Assembly: GCA_031177685.1 (NCBI GenBank)
Contig: JAPSGI010000003.1
Location: 1-64,000 of the forward strand
DNA from: Solirubrobacteraceae bacterium
Lineage (GTDB): Bacteria; Actinomycetota; Thermoleophilia; Solirubrobacterales; Solirubrobacteraceae
Direction: 5' to 3'
DNA: 64,000 nt
The notes below the pieces were generated by a model. It worked only from the letters and a program-made list of their open reading frames with translations. It did no database searches and was not told where the DNA came from. Positions 1 through 9,963 of the stretch are shown piece by piece (position 1 is the stretch's first letter; each line of letters opens with the position of its first letter). Position numbers and translations under genes: made by a program.

Positions 1-39
1 GGCGGTCGGGTCTATCGCGTGTCCGTCGTTGCGCGCCAT
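1..39 (-). CDS. 5' end of an unidentified gene running off the left edge
   Basis: Only thirteen codons are visible, beginning Met-Ala-Arg-Asn-Asp-Gly. The reason to call a gene is the start context: on the minus strand a strong AAGGGAGG Shine-Dalgarno (around positions 47-54) lies 7 bases ahead of the ATG. Too little protein is present to suggest a function. It lies just downstream of the anti-sigma remnant on the same strand, so it need not be related to it. Confidence 0.5.
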   Translation of the reverse strand, partial: MARNDGHAIDPTA

Positions 40-99
40 ATCTGCCTCCCTTTCGCTTCGAGGTGTACGACCTCGCTGTTGCAGCGAGAGGCGTGCGCG

Positions 100-258
100 T
101 TACGGCGAACTGCGAAAGTCGCGAAACGCGGCCATGAGACGGTCGCGCATGTGCGTCGGAATCGCGTCCTCAGCCAGGCCGCCAAGCGAGCCTGCGAGCG
201 TCCGCATCTGCTCCAGGTACTCGGTCATGATCTCGACCTCTTCGATGCACGCGAGATC
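100..258 (-). pseudogene. remnant of a zinc-finger-type anti-sigma factor
   Basis: In this frame the peptide runs from a Cys-containing segment (CIEEVEIMTEYLEQMRTL) to a tail LPT/IPTHMRDRLMAAFRDF. Both pieces resemble the two ends of the small actinobacterial anti-sigma factors, in which a first EYLE block is followed by an H-x3-C-x2-C zinc motif and then a YLEQMR block. Here the first EYLE runs directly into EQMR, so the zinc-binding centre is missing, as if a deletion had collapsed the two similar EYLE stretches. No start codon suits the full reading; the only in-frame ATG lies inside the motif at 226-228. The fragment is fused out of frame to the FAD oxidase debris upstream. It is probably inactive; the identification rests on motif resemblance alone. 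Confidence 0.45.
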
Positions 259-707
259 GTGCGGGTGACGTAGACGCGCCCGCCCGCATGCGGCTGCATG
301 GCCGAGAAGAAGTCGCGCGCCCAGGCGACGGCCGCTCGCCCTCGGGGTCGTCCTCGGTCGGATGGAAGAAGCCGGTACTCGAACGACGTGACGATCCCGA
401 AGTTCCCGCCGCCGCCGCGGACGCCCCAAAGGAGATCGGGGTTCTCGTCCTCGCTCGCGGTGAGCACCTCGCCCTCCGCCGTCACCAGGTCGACCGACCG
501 CAGGTTGTCGACCGTCGCGCCGTGCTTTCGGATGAGCCAGCCGATGCCGCCGCCGAGGGTGAGGCCCGCGATGCCGGTGTGGGTGACGATCCCGCGCACC
601 GTCGCGAGGCCGTAGAGCTGCGTCTCGCGGTCGAGGTCGGCCCCAGAGCACGCCGGCCTGCGCCCTGGCGGTGCCGCCGCCGGGTCGACCCTGATCCCCT
701 TCATCAT
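225..707 (-). pseudogene. fragment of a BBE/6-hydroxynicotine-oxidase-like FAD oxidase
   Basis: The peptide contains the well-known FAD-binding (PCMH) core of berberine-bridge-type oxidases: HTGIAGLTLGGGIGWL, then DNLRSVDLVTAEGEVLTAS, then GVRGGGGNFGIVTSFEYRL. Full-length members have about 450 residues, with an N-terminal His/Cys FAD attachment motif and a large substrate domain. Here the N-terminal part is missing or unreadable (a likely frameshift near its start), and after the YRLLP segment the sequence jumps to a short WARDFFSAMQPHAGG piece typical of a region about 150 residues further on. It then ends out of frame in anti-sigma-like sequence. This is a decayed gene with at least one internal deletion. 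The family is clear; the substrate cannot be known. Confidence 0.75.
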
Positions 708-796
708 GCCGCCAACCTACGCCGGCACTCCGCCACGAGATAGACCGGATTCCGACCCAAGCGGTTCGGATCTCGAACCTGGTCGCGTTCCCGAGT

Positions 797-802
797 TAGC
801 AT
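797..802 (+). promoter_or_regulatory. -10 element (TAGCAT) of the HxlR-type gene
   Basis: TAGCAT ends 9 bases before the ATG of the regulator, with no Shine-Dalgarno in between. The same hexamer-to-start arrangement recurs at many genes in this window, so a leaderless transcript is inferred. Confidence 0.45.
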
Positions 803-811
803 TCGCGCCGG

Positions 812-1558
812 ATGCGCAGCTACGCGCAGTACTGCCCGGTCGCCAAGGCGAGCGAGATCCTGGGCGACCGCTGGACGATGCTGATCGTGCGCGAGATGCT
901 CGGCGGTGCGAGCGGCTTCAACGAGCTGCACCGTGGCCTGCCGGGGATCTCGCGCTCCGTCCTCGCCGATCGGCTGCGCCTGCTCGAGCGCGTCGAGGTC
1001 GTCGAGCGGCGCACCGGCCCCAGGGGGAGGACGCTGGACTACCGCCTGACGCCCGCCGGCCGCGATCTGGAGCCGGTCGTACAGGCGATCGGCGAGTGGG
1101 GGGTGACCTGGTCGTTCACCGATCCCCGGCCCGACGAGCTGGACCCGGACCTCCTGATCGTGTGGATGGCCCGCCACGTCGATCGCGATCGGCTTCCCCC
1201 GGATCGCACGGTCGTCCAGTTCGACTTTCGCGACCCGGCGAAGCGCTACTGGATGGTGCTTGAGCCCGCCGAGGTCTCGGTGTGCCTCCAGCACCCCGGG
1301 TTCGACGTCGACCTCCACGCCACGGCGGACACCGAGACGCTCTACCGCGTCTACCTGGGGCGCGCCGAGCTGGCTGGCGCGCTGCGGGCTGGCACGGTGA
1401 CCCTGAGCGGCCCGAGGGAGCTCCAGCGCGGGTTCGGACGCTGGTTCGCCTGGAGCGCGTTCGCACCCGCCAGCCGCCGAGCCGGTGAGCGCCGCCGGGC
1501 AGCGGCACGACTCTCGGCTCCCCACAGCGTGCAGGTCGAGCGGCCGCTGCCGCTCTGA
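812..1558 (+). CDS. HxlR-family transcriptional regulator with C-terminal sterol-carrier-like domain
   Basis: Residues 1-100 form an HxlR winged helix: the CPVAKASEILGDRWTMLIVREM segment (a Cys near residue 8), FNELHRGLPGISRSVLADRL, and a basic wing before YRLTPAGRDLEPV. HxlR proteins are dimeric DNA-binding regulators, often redox or aldehyde responsive. The remaining 140 or so residues resemble the SCP2-like ligand domain found fused to a subset of actinobacterial HxlR proteins; it could bind a hydrophobic effector. The length (248 residues) fits that two-domain subset. The basic, low-complexity last 30 residues are unusual. It stands alone, converging on gmd with only 6 bases between the stop codons, so it is probably not part of the polysaccharide locus. 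Target genes are unknown. Confidence 0.85.
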   Translation: MRSYAQYCPVAKASEILGDRWTMLIVREMLGGASGFNELHRGLPGISRSVLADRLRLLERVEVVERRTGPRGRTLDYRLTPAGRDLEPVVQAIGEWGVTWSFTDPRPDELDPDLLIVWMARHVDRDRLPPDRTVVQFDFRDPAKRYWMVLEPAEVSVCLQHPGFDVDLHATADTETLYRVYLGRAELAGALRAGTVTLSGPRELQRGFGRWFAWSAFAPASRRAGERRRAAARLSAPHSVQVERPLPL

Positions 1559-1564
1559 CGGTCG

Positions 1565-4054
<2,490 letters not shown>

Positions 4055-5016
4055 GGCTCGTGGCGGCGCAGCCAGGCGACGGTCTGCGCGATCCCCTCCT
4101 CGACGTCGGTCCGCGCCTGCCAGCCCAGCAGCCGGCGCGCCTTCTCGGCCGAGGGCCAGCGCCGCTGCACGTCGACCTCGAAGGACTCGCGGTGCGAGAG
4201 CTCGAACGCGGCCGGGTCGTTGCCGCACGCCTCCCACACGATCCGCGCGATCTCCGCCACCGTCAACTCGCGTGAGGCGGAGACGTTGAAGTCTTCGTTG
4301 AGGCCGGCGGGCGAGCGCATCGCGGTCACGATCCCGTCCGCGATGTCGTCCACGTGCGTGAGCGTGCGCGTCTGCTCGCCGGACCCGAAGATCTCCACGG
4401 GCGCGCGGCCCGGCAGCGACTTGCGGATCAGGTCGGGGACGGCGTGCGCGATCCCGGGCTCGTCGTCGGGCATCTCGCCGGGGCCGTAGGCGTTGAAGGG
4501 GCGGCAGATCGTGTAGGGCAGGCCGTGCTCGTCGTGCGCGGCGCGGCAGTAGACCTCGCCGGTGAGCTTGGAGAACCCGTAGGCCGAGCGGGGGACCGGG
4601 CAGTCGGCCAGGTACTCCTCGGGCGTGGGGAAGACCTCGGCGCGCTCGAACACCATCGAGCTGGACACGTAGACGAAGCGCGCGACCGAGTGGTCCAGGG
4701 CCGCGCGGATCACGCTGTTGTAGAGCGCGTTGTTGACCTCGGTCAGCGTGTGGGGGAGCTTGTGGAAGTTGGCGATCCCGCCCACGATCGCCGCGAGGTG
4801 GATGACGTGCTCGCAGCCCGCCGTGGCGGTGCGCGCCTCGTTGACGTCGCGCAGGTCGCCGGTGTGCACCTCGCAGCCCTCGCGCATCCACTGCGGGGCG
4901 GGGTGCGCATCGGACACGCGGACCTCGAAGTCGGCGTCGGCCAGCAGCCGGCGGACGACGGCGGCGCCGATCGTCCCCGCGCCGCCGGTGACCAGGACTC
5001 GGCTCATGGGGCGCGC

Positions 5017-5033
5017 AGGTTAGTGGCTAGTGT
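5017..5033. promoter_or_regulatory. back-to-back -10 elements of two divergent epimerase genes
   Basis: In 34 bases between two divergent start codons, the minus strand carries TAACCT (5022-5017) 9 bases from its ATG, and the plus strand carries TAGTGT (5028-5033) 8 bases from its ATG. Neither gene has a Shine-Dalgarno. Both messages are inferred to be leaderless. Confidence 0.5.
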
Positions 5034-5041
5034 TCCGCCGC

Positions 5042-5965
5042 ATGCGAACGGCCGTGGTCACCGGGGGTGCCGGCTTCATCGGCTCCCACGTGGCCGACCG
5101 GCTCCTGGAGGAGGGAGTGGCCGTCGTGGCGGTCGACGACCTCTCCACCGGCCGGCGCGAGAACCTCCCGGCGGGCGCGGACTTCGAGGAGTCCGACGTG
5201 CGCGACGCCGAGGCGATGCGCTCGCTGCTGTCCCGCGTGCGGCCCGACGCCGTCTTCCACCTGGCCGCGCAGATCAGCGTCACGCGCTCGGTCTCCGAGG
5301 TGGAGTACGACGCCGACGTGAACGTGCGCGGCACGGCCACGCTGCTGGAGGCCGCGCGGCTGGCCGGCGTGCCGCGCTTCGTCTACGTTTCCACCGGCGG
5401 CGCGCTGTACGGCGAGGCCGACGTGGTGCCCACCCCCGAGGACGCGCCGATCGAGCCGCTGGCGCCCTACGGGCTGAGCAAGTGGGTGGGAGAACGCTAC
5501 TGCGACCTCTACGAGCGCCTGCACGGGCTCTCCACGCTTACGCTGCGCCTGGCCAACATCTACGGCCCGCGTCAGGACCCGCACGGCGAGGCCGGCGTGG
5601 TGGCGATCTTCTGCCAGCGCCTGCACGCCGGCCAGCGGCCGGTGGTGTTCGGCGACGGCCGCCAGACCCGCGACTACGTCTACGCCGGGGACGCGGCGGA
5701 GGCGGTGCTCGCGGCCGGGCGGTCGGACACCACGGGCGCGTTCAACGTCGGTCGCGGCGAGGAGGCCAGCGTGCTCGACCTCGTGGACACGCTGCGCGAG
5801 CTCAGCGGCCGCGACGACTTCCAGCCCGAGCACGCTCCCGAGCGCCCCGGCGAGGCCCGGCGCAGCTGCCTCGACGCCACCCGCGCCGGCGAGGCACTCG
5901 GGTGGCGGGCCACCACGCCCCTGCGCGACGGGCTGGCGGTGACGCTGGAGAGCTTCGCGCCCTAG
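5042..5965 (+). CDS. UDP-glucose 4-epimerase-family protein
   Basis: Extended SDR of 307 residues. GGAGFIG (8-14) binds NAD, DDLSTGRRENLP (32-43) is the classic signature after the second strand, and YGLSK (Tyr143, Lys147) is the catalytic pair, followed by LRLANIYGPRQDP and FGDGRQTRDYVY. These features place it with actinobacterial GalE-like epimerases interconverting UDP-glucose/galactose or their N-acetyl or uronate forms. A GTG four codons upstream is possible, but the ATG starts exactly at the conserved strand and has a -10-like TAGTGT 8 bases ahead. Its TAG stop shares a CTAG with the TAG stop of the converging ATPase gene. Confidence 0.9.
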   Translation: MRTAVVTGGAGFIGSHVADRLLEEGVAVVAVDDLSTGRRENLPAGADFEESDVRDAEAMRSLLSRVRPDAVFHLAAQISVTRSVSEVEYDADVNVRGTATLLEAARLAGVPRFVYVSTGGALYGEADVVPTPEDAPIEPLAPYGLSKWVGERYCDLYERLHGLSTLTLRLANIYGPRQDPHGEAGVVAIFCQRLHAGQRPVVFGDGRQTRDYVYAGDAAEAVLAAGRSDTTGAFNVGRGEEASVLDLVDTLRELSGRDDFQPEHAPERPGEARRSCLDATRAGEALGWRATTPLRDGLAVTLESFAP

Positions 5966-7257
5966 GGACCCAGCAGCGCGGCCGGAACCACGGCGATGCC
6001 GTCCCGCCGCCGGTAAGCCTCCTGCCCCGTGGTGACCACGACCGCGTCGAGGAGCTCATCTCCGATTCGCTCGCCGAGCCACCGGAGGTGACGAACGTCG
6101 GCGTCAGCGACGTCGCGCGCCAGCTTGACCTCGAGCGCGACGATCCGCCCGTCGGCACGCTGCGCGACCAGGTCGATCTCGTGCTCGCCGCCGCCCGTGC
6201 GCAGATGCAGCACGCGCGCCTCGCACGCCTGCGCGTAGACCTTCAGCGAGAGGGTGACCAGCGACTCGAACAGCGCGCCCAGAAGCGTTCCGTCGCGCGG
6301 GATCGGCGGTCCGCTCTCGTTGCCGCTCAGCAGCAAGTCGGCGTCGACGCCCAGCAGGCGTGCGGCCAGGGCGGGGTCGGCCAGATGATGCTTGGGGGCG
6401 AGGCTGAGTCGCCGGATGTGGCTGCGGGTCGGCGCCCACGGTGGCACGGGGTCGAGGATCCACAGCCGGTCCAGGATCTCCCGGTACGGCTGCGTGGTCG
6501 TCTTGGCCGGCTTCTCGCCCTGCCCGCCGGTCGCCGCGCTGCGGATCGTCTCGAATGAGGCCGTCGTCGCCGACGCCGCGGCGTACGCGGTCATCCAGCG
6601 GGTCAGCGCGCCGGGGCTGCGGACCGGATGGCCGAGCTCCGGGAAGTCGCGGTCCACGATCCGTCGGAGGTAGCCGTCGAGCTGCGCCCTCAGCGCGCGC
6701 CCCGAGAGTTCGCGCATGCCGGGGAAGCCGGATCGCAGGATCTCGTCGACGTAGTCGCCGAGCTTCACCGTGGTGGACCCGCCGATCGGTTCGCGCTTCC
6801 CGCCGAGCAGCTCACGCAGGGACACGGTGGGCGGCCCGAGGCCGCGTTCGGCGAGCGACATCGGCCGCATGCGCACGCTGACCATGCGTCCGGCGCCCGA
6901 ATGCGTTCCCGCGCCAGCCGGCGACGCCGAGCTGGCCAGCAGAAACGTCCCTGCGGGGGCGCCCGCGTCCACTCGCCGGCGGACGAGGTCCCAGCACGCG
7001 GGGACGTGCTGCCACTCGTCGAGAAGCACGGGAGGGGGCGAGTCGAGCAGGCGCGCGGGATCTGCGGCGGCGACGTTCCGCTGGGCGGGATCCTCGAGCG
7101 CGTAGACGGTCGCGGCGCGGCGCGACGCCGTGGCGGTCTTGCCCACGGCCTTGGGGCCCTCGACGACCAGGGCCGCGATGGCGGTCATCAAGTCGTCGAG
7201 CTCGGCGTCCACGACGCGCCGGCGATACTCGGGTGGCACGACGACCATTCTCCGCAC
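5962..7257 (-). CDS. AAA_14 / DUF4143 ATPase
   Basis: Residues 34-41 form a Walker A (GPKAVGKT) and LLDEWQ near 78-83 a Walker B, as in the AAA_14 family. The C-terminal half is DUF4143-like, ending in a restriction-endonuclease-like core with EIDLV near 360 and EVK near 376. Such 400-450 residue ATPases are widespread, scattered by transfer, and mostly uncharacterised; toxin-antitoxin or defence roles have been proposed but not established. Two starts are possible: the GTG used here or an ATG three codons later. The gene interrupts the sugar locus and appears to be an insertion. Three CCGTCA iterons spaced exactly 23 bp surround its likely -10 (TAGTCT), so it is probably tightly and perhaps autogenously controlled. 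Confidence 0.88.
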   Translation of the reverse strand: MRRMVVVPPEYRRRVVDAELDDLMTAIAALVVEGPKAVGKTATASRRAATVYALEDPAQRNVAAADPARLLDSPPPVLLDEWQHVPACWDLVRRRVDAGAPAGTFLLASSASPAGAGTHSGAGRMVSVRMRPMSLAERGLGPPTVSLRELLGGKREPIGGSTTVKLGDYVDEILRSGFPGMRELSGRALRAQLDGYLRRIVDRDFPELGHPVRSPGALTRWMTAYAAASATTASFETIRSAATGGQGEKPAKTTTQPYREILDRLWILDPVPPWAPTRSHIRRLSLAPKHHLADPALAARLLGVDADLLLSGNESGPPIPRDGTLLGALFESLVTLSLKVYAQACEARVLHLRTGGGEHEIDLVAQRADGRIVALEVKLARDVADADVRHLRWLGERIGDELLDAVVVTTGQEAYRRRDGIAVVPAALLGP

Positions 7258-7263
7258 CCTACC

Positions 7264-7319
7264 ATCCTGACGGCGTTTAGACTACCGTTTTGACGGCCGC
7301 AAAGCGCCGATTCTGACGG
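7264..7319 (-). promoter_or_regulatory. three 23-bp-phased CCGTCA iterons flanking the -10 of the AAA/DUF4143 gene
   Basis: Read on the plus strand, ATCCTGACGG (7264-7273), GTTTTGACGG (7287-7296) and ATTCTGACGG (7310-7319) start exactly 23 bases apart; the first two extend leftward into CTACC. The middle copy contains the palindrome CCGTTTTGACGG. On the minus strand TAGTCT (7284-7279) is a good -10, lying between the first and second copies and about 20 bases from the start codon. The geometry (same face of the helix, overlapping the promoter) suggests an operator. Confidence 0.55.
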
Positions 7320-7323
7320 AGCG

Positions 7324-8586
7324 CTAGTCGTCCACGGTGACGAGCGCGCTGACCTCGGCCGCGTAGGCGAACACCTGCGAGGAGCCGAAGGTGTTCCACG
7401 GGTCGATGACCAGGCACCCGTCGCCGGCCAGGTCCTGGATCTCGCGCAGGCGGGCGGGGCCGTCGAAGGCGGAGTGGTTGGTGGCCACGACGACGGCGTC
7501 GGCGTCGCGGACGGCGTCCTCGAAGGTCTGGGTCGGCGTGCGCACGACGGGGTCGTGAATCGCCACGTCGGCCAGCTCGCGCTCCAGCAGGCGGATGAGC
7601 TTGTGGGAGAGCGAGTCGCGCTCGTCGTCGGTGTCGCGCTTGAAGGCGAGGCCGAGCACCGCGACCTTGCGGCCCGACAGCTCGCCCAGCCGGCGCTTGG
7701 CGCCCTCGACGAGGAACAGCGGCACCGACTCGTTCACGCGCGAGACCGCCAGCAGCATCCCGGGGGCGGCCGAGCGCTCCTCGGAGAATGCGAAGTCCTT
7801 GCGCAGGCAGGTGCCCGCCGTCAGGCCGGGATCGGCGATCCCGCCGCGCGGATAGTCGCGGTTGATCAGGTCGATCACCTCGAACACGTTCGCGCCGTGC
7901 TGCTCGCAGTCCATCATCAGCAGGTTGGGCAGCGCGAAGTGCGTGTAGCGGATGATGTTCGTCCAGATCTTCGCTAGCTCGGCCTGGACCGGCGTGGTCT
8001 GCACGATCGGCGCGCGAAAGACCGAGAAGAGCTTGGCCACCTCCTCGCCGGAACGCTCGCCCACCCCACCGACGATGCAGGGAAGCGTGTCGATCTCCTC
8101 CAGGAAGCGGCCGGCGGCGATCCGCTCGGGCGCGTGGGCCACGAACATGTCGGCGCCCACGTCGAACCCACGCTGCTTGGCCAGGTAGCCGGCGACGAAG
8201 TCCGTCGTCCCGGGCGCGATCGTCGAGCGCAGCACCAGCGCGTGGCCCGGCCGCAGCACCGGCAGCAGGTCGTCCAGCGCGGAGCGGATGTCGCGCATGT
8301 CGATCTCGATGTGCGAGAACGACGGCGTCCCGAGCGTCATCACGATGTGCTGCGCCTGCGCGGCCTCCGGGACGGCGTCGGTGAGCTTCAGCCGCCCGGA
8401 CGCCTGGACGCGCTCGAGCAGCTCCTGGGTGCCGGTCTCCTCGAACGGCATGCGCCCGGCGCCGACCGCGGCGAGGCGGTCGGGGTCCTTGTCGACGCCC
8501 ACGACGGTCAGGCCGCGATCGGCGAAGCACAGCGCCAGCGGCAGCCCGACTCGCCCGAGGCCGATGACGGAGACGTCCGCGGACAT
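7324..8586 (-). CDS. nucleotide-sugar dehydrogenase (UDP-ManNAc/UDP-glucose dehydrogenase family)
   Basis: Oxidises C6 of a nucleotide sugar to the uronate with two NAD+. The Rossmann glycine motif GLGRVG is at residues 9-14, the catalytic cysteine lies in GTCLRKDF near residue 260, and the C-terminal domain carries VAVLGLAFKRDTDDERDS. The sequence is closer to the WecC/TviB type (UDP-N-acetylhexosamine dehydrogenases) than to Ugd, for example in LRSTIAPGTTD and HAPERIAAGRF. I used the ATG at the start of strand one (420 residues): TAGCCT sits 8 bases upstream of it, overlapping the region where a GTG seven codons earlier would be. The product would supply a uronic acid for the exported glycan. 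Confidence 0.92.
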   Translation of the reverse strand: MSADVSVIGLGRVGLPLALCFADRGLTVVGVDKDPDRLAAVGAGRMPFEETGTQELLERVQASGRLKLTDAVPEAAQAQHIVMTLGTPSFSHIEIDMRDIRSALDDLLPVLRPGHALVLRSTIAPGTTDFVAGYLAKQRGFDVGADMFVAHAPERIAAGRFLEEIDTLPCIVGGVGERSGEEVAKLFSVFRAPIVQTTPVQAELAKIWTNIIRYTHFALPNLLMMDCEQHGANVFEVIDLINRDYPRGGIADPGLTAGTCLRKDFAFSEERSAAPGMLLAVSRVNESVPLFLVEGAKRRLGELSGRKVAVLGLAFKRDTDDERDSLSHKLIRLLERELADVAIHDPVVRTPTQTFEDAVRDADAVVVATNHSAFDGPARLREIQDLAGDGCLVIDPWNTFGSSQVFAYAAEVSALVTVDD

Positions 8587-8594
8587 GGGCGCAG

Positions 8595-8600
8595 AGGCTA
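8595..8600 (-). promoter_or_regulatory. -10 element (TAGCCT) of the nucleotide-sugar dehydrogenase
   Basis: TAGCCT on the minus strand ends 8 bases before the ATG and there is no Shine-Dalgarno. This supports the ATG over the upstream GTG, which would lie before the transcript start. Confidence 0.5.
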
Positions 8601-8670
8601 GCGGCACGTGGACTTCAACGGCCGGCGGGGCGAATCGTTGCTGCGCCGCCTCTTTGAGGCGCTGTTGAGC

Positions 8671-8705
8671 GCATCATGGTGTGCGCCATACTGATGCTAT
8701 GATGC
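8671..8705 (+). promoter_or_regulatory. vapBC promoter and inverted-repeat operator candidate
   Basis: A perfect 7-bp inverted repeat, GCATCAT (8671-8677) and ATGATGC (8699-8705), has arms 28 bp apart centre to centre. The right arm overlaps TATGAT (8698-8703), a near-consensus -10 that ends 6 bases before the GTG of the antitoxin. Ribbon-helix-helix antitoxins usually repress their own promoters by binding such repeats. Confidence 0.5.
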
Positions 8706-8709
8706 CACG

Positions 8710-8961
8710 GTGCGCACGACGCTCACGCTCGACCCGGATGTCGCGGCGAAGCTGCGCGCGCTGTCCCGCGAGCGCGGCATCCCGTTCAAGGAGGCGGTGA
8801 ACTCCACGCTGCGCCGCGGACTGGCCCCTGCCGCCGCGCGGCAGCCGTACCGGCTTCCGACCTACTCCCTCGGGTTGCGCTTCGGGGACGCGACGCCCAG
8901 TGCGGTCCTGGCGGCGCTGGACGACGAGGAGCTGCTGCGAAAGCGCGCGCTGGGCAAGTGA
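8710..8961 (+). CDS. vapB: VapB-type ribbon-helix-helix antitoxin
   Basis: An 83-residue protein starting MRTTLTLDPDVAAKLRAL, the beta strand and first helix of a ribbon-helix-helix DNA-binding fold, followed by ERGIPFKEAVNSTLRRGL. The C-terminal half, with the LGLRFGDATPSAVLAALDDEELL stretch, is the type that wraps the toxin in VapBC complexes. The antitoxin would neutralise the next gene's nuclease and autoregulate the operon. The start is GTG without a Shine-Dalgarno; a TATGAT 6 bases upstream suggests a leaderless message. Its TGA overlaps the toxin's GTG by four bases, so the two are translationally coupled. Confidence 0.9.
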   Translation: MRTTLTLDPDVAAKLRALSRERGIPFKEAVNSTLRRGLAPAAARQPYRLPTYSLGLRFGDATPSAVLAALDDEELLRKRALGK

Positions 8962-9392
8962 AGCTCCCGGACCTCAACGTCGTGGTGTACGCCGTCGACG
9001 AGCAGGCCCCGCACCACGAGCCGGCGCGCGCCTGGCTCGAGGGTGCGCTGTCGGGCGCCGAGACGGTCGCCCTCGCCTGGCAGGTGCTCGTCGGGTTCGT
9101 GCGGCTGGCGACGCATCCCGCCGTCGCCGAGCGTCCGCTCACGACGGACGAGGCGATCGACCTGATCGCGGCCTGGTTGGCCCAGCCGCCCGTGGTCGTG
9201 GTCAACCCGACCGACCGTCATCCCGCCGTCTTGCGCGACCTGCTGGCGCCGCTGGGCACCGGAGGGAACCTCGTCCCCGACGCACACCTGGCGGCCCTCG
9301 CCATCGAGCACGGCGCGGAGCTGGTGTCGTTCGACAACGACTTCTCGCGCTTCCCCGGGTTGCGCTGGACGGACCCGCGCGGCGGCGGGTGA
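8958..9392 (+). CDS. vapC: VapC-type PIN-domain toxin
   Basis: A 144-residue PIN nuclease. PDLNVVVYAVDE begins the fold with Asp5 as the first metal ligand; GFVRLATHP, DAHLAALAIEHGAELVSFDNDFSRFPGLRW supply the later acidic residues and the family signature. Related mycobacterial VapC toxins cleave tRNA or rRNA. As in that subfamily the usual mid-protein glutamate motif is replaced by the LVGFVRL segment. GTG start overlaps the vapB stop. The pair is inserted between the nucleotide-sugar dehydrogenase and an rfbC-like gene and may simply stabilise the locus. Confidence 0.93.
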   Translation: MKLPDLNVVVYAVDEQAPHHEPARAWLEGALSGAETVALAWQVLVGFVRLATHPAVAERPLTTDEAIDLIAAWLAQPPVVVVNPTDRHPAVLRDLLAPLGTGGNLVPDAHLAALAIEHGAELVSFDNDFSRFPGLRWTDPRGGG

Positions 9393-9432
9393 GTCACCCG
9401 GCCCGGGCGTAGCAGGCATCATCCACGCCGTC

Positions 9433-9963
9433 ATGGAGCGGATTCCGACGCGACTCGAAGGTCCCGTGCTCCTCGAGCCGGTCATTCACGGCGACGAGCG
9501 CGGGTTCTTCATGGAGACCTATCGCGCCGCGACTCTGGCCGGGCTGGGCATCCACGACGAGTGGGTGCAGGACAACCACTCGCGGTCGCGGCGGGGGATC
9601 GTGCGCGGCATGCACCTCCAGCCCGGGATGGCCAAGCTCGTGCGCTGCGCGCGCGGCGCGATCCTCGACGTGCTCGTCGACGCCCGTCCCGGCTCGGCGA
9701 CGTTCGGCGAGTGGGAGGGCTTCGAGCTGAGCGACCGCAACGGACGCGTCCTCTACGCGCCCGACGGGTTCGGCCACGGCTTCTGCGTCCTGAGCGAGGA
9801 GGCCGACGTCGTCTACAAGTGCTCGACCTACTACGACGCCGCGGCCGAGCGCGGGTTCGCCTACGACGACCCCGCGGTCGGGATCGAGTGGCCCGCGGAC
9901 CTCGAGCTGACGGCGTCCGCCCGCGACGCCGGCGCGCCGCCGCTGTCGGCCGTGGCCGAATGA
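9433..9963 (+). CDS. rfbC: dTDP-4-dehydrorhamnose 3,5-epimerase family protein
   Basis: A cupin-fold sugar epimerase, 176 residues, the usual RmlC length. DERGFFMETYR (21-31), DNHSRSRRGIVRGMHLQ with the catalytic His61, and VYKCSTYYD with the active-site tyrosine region are all present. RmlC inverts C3 and C5 of dTDP-4-keto-6-deoxyglucose on the way to dTDP-L-rhamnose. No rmlA or rmlB is visible in the window, so the substrate may be made elsewhere or be another 4-keto-6-deoxy nucleotide sugar. Its TGA overlaps the ATG of the following glycosyltransferase (ATGA). Confidence 0.88.
   Translation: MERIPTRLEGPVLLEPVIHGDERGFFMETYRAATLAGLGIHDEWVQDNHSRSRRGIVRGMHLQPGMAKLVRCARGAILDVLVDARPGSATFGEWEGFELSDRNGRVLYAPDGFGHGFCVLSEEADVVYKCSTYYDAAAERGFAYDDPAVGIEWPADLELTASARDAGAPPLSAVAE

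Noticed and set aside
72-88. Hairpin CTCGCTG-TTG-CAGCGAG after the anti-sigma remnant, considered as a terminator.
   Set aside because: The stem is only 7 bp and there is no T-rich tail on either strand.
7258-7342. A fourth TGACG copy at 7338 as part of the iteron array.
   Set aside because: It is 24 rather than 23 bases away, lacks the flanking similarity, and lies inside the dehydrogenase coding sequence.
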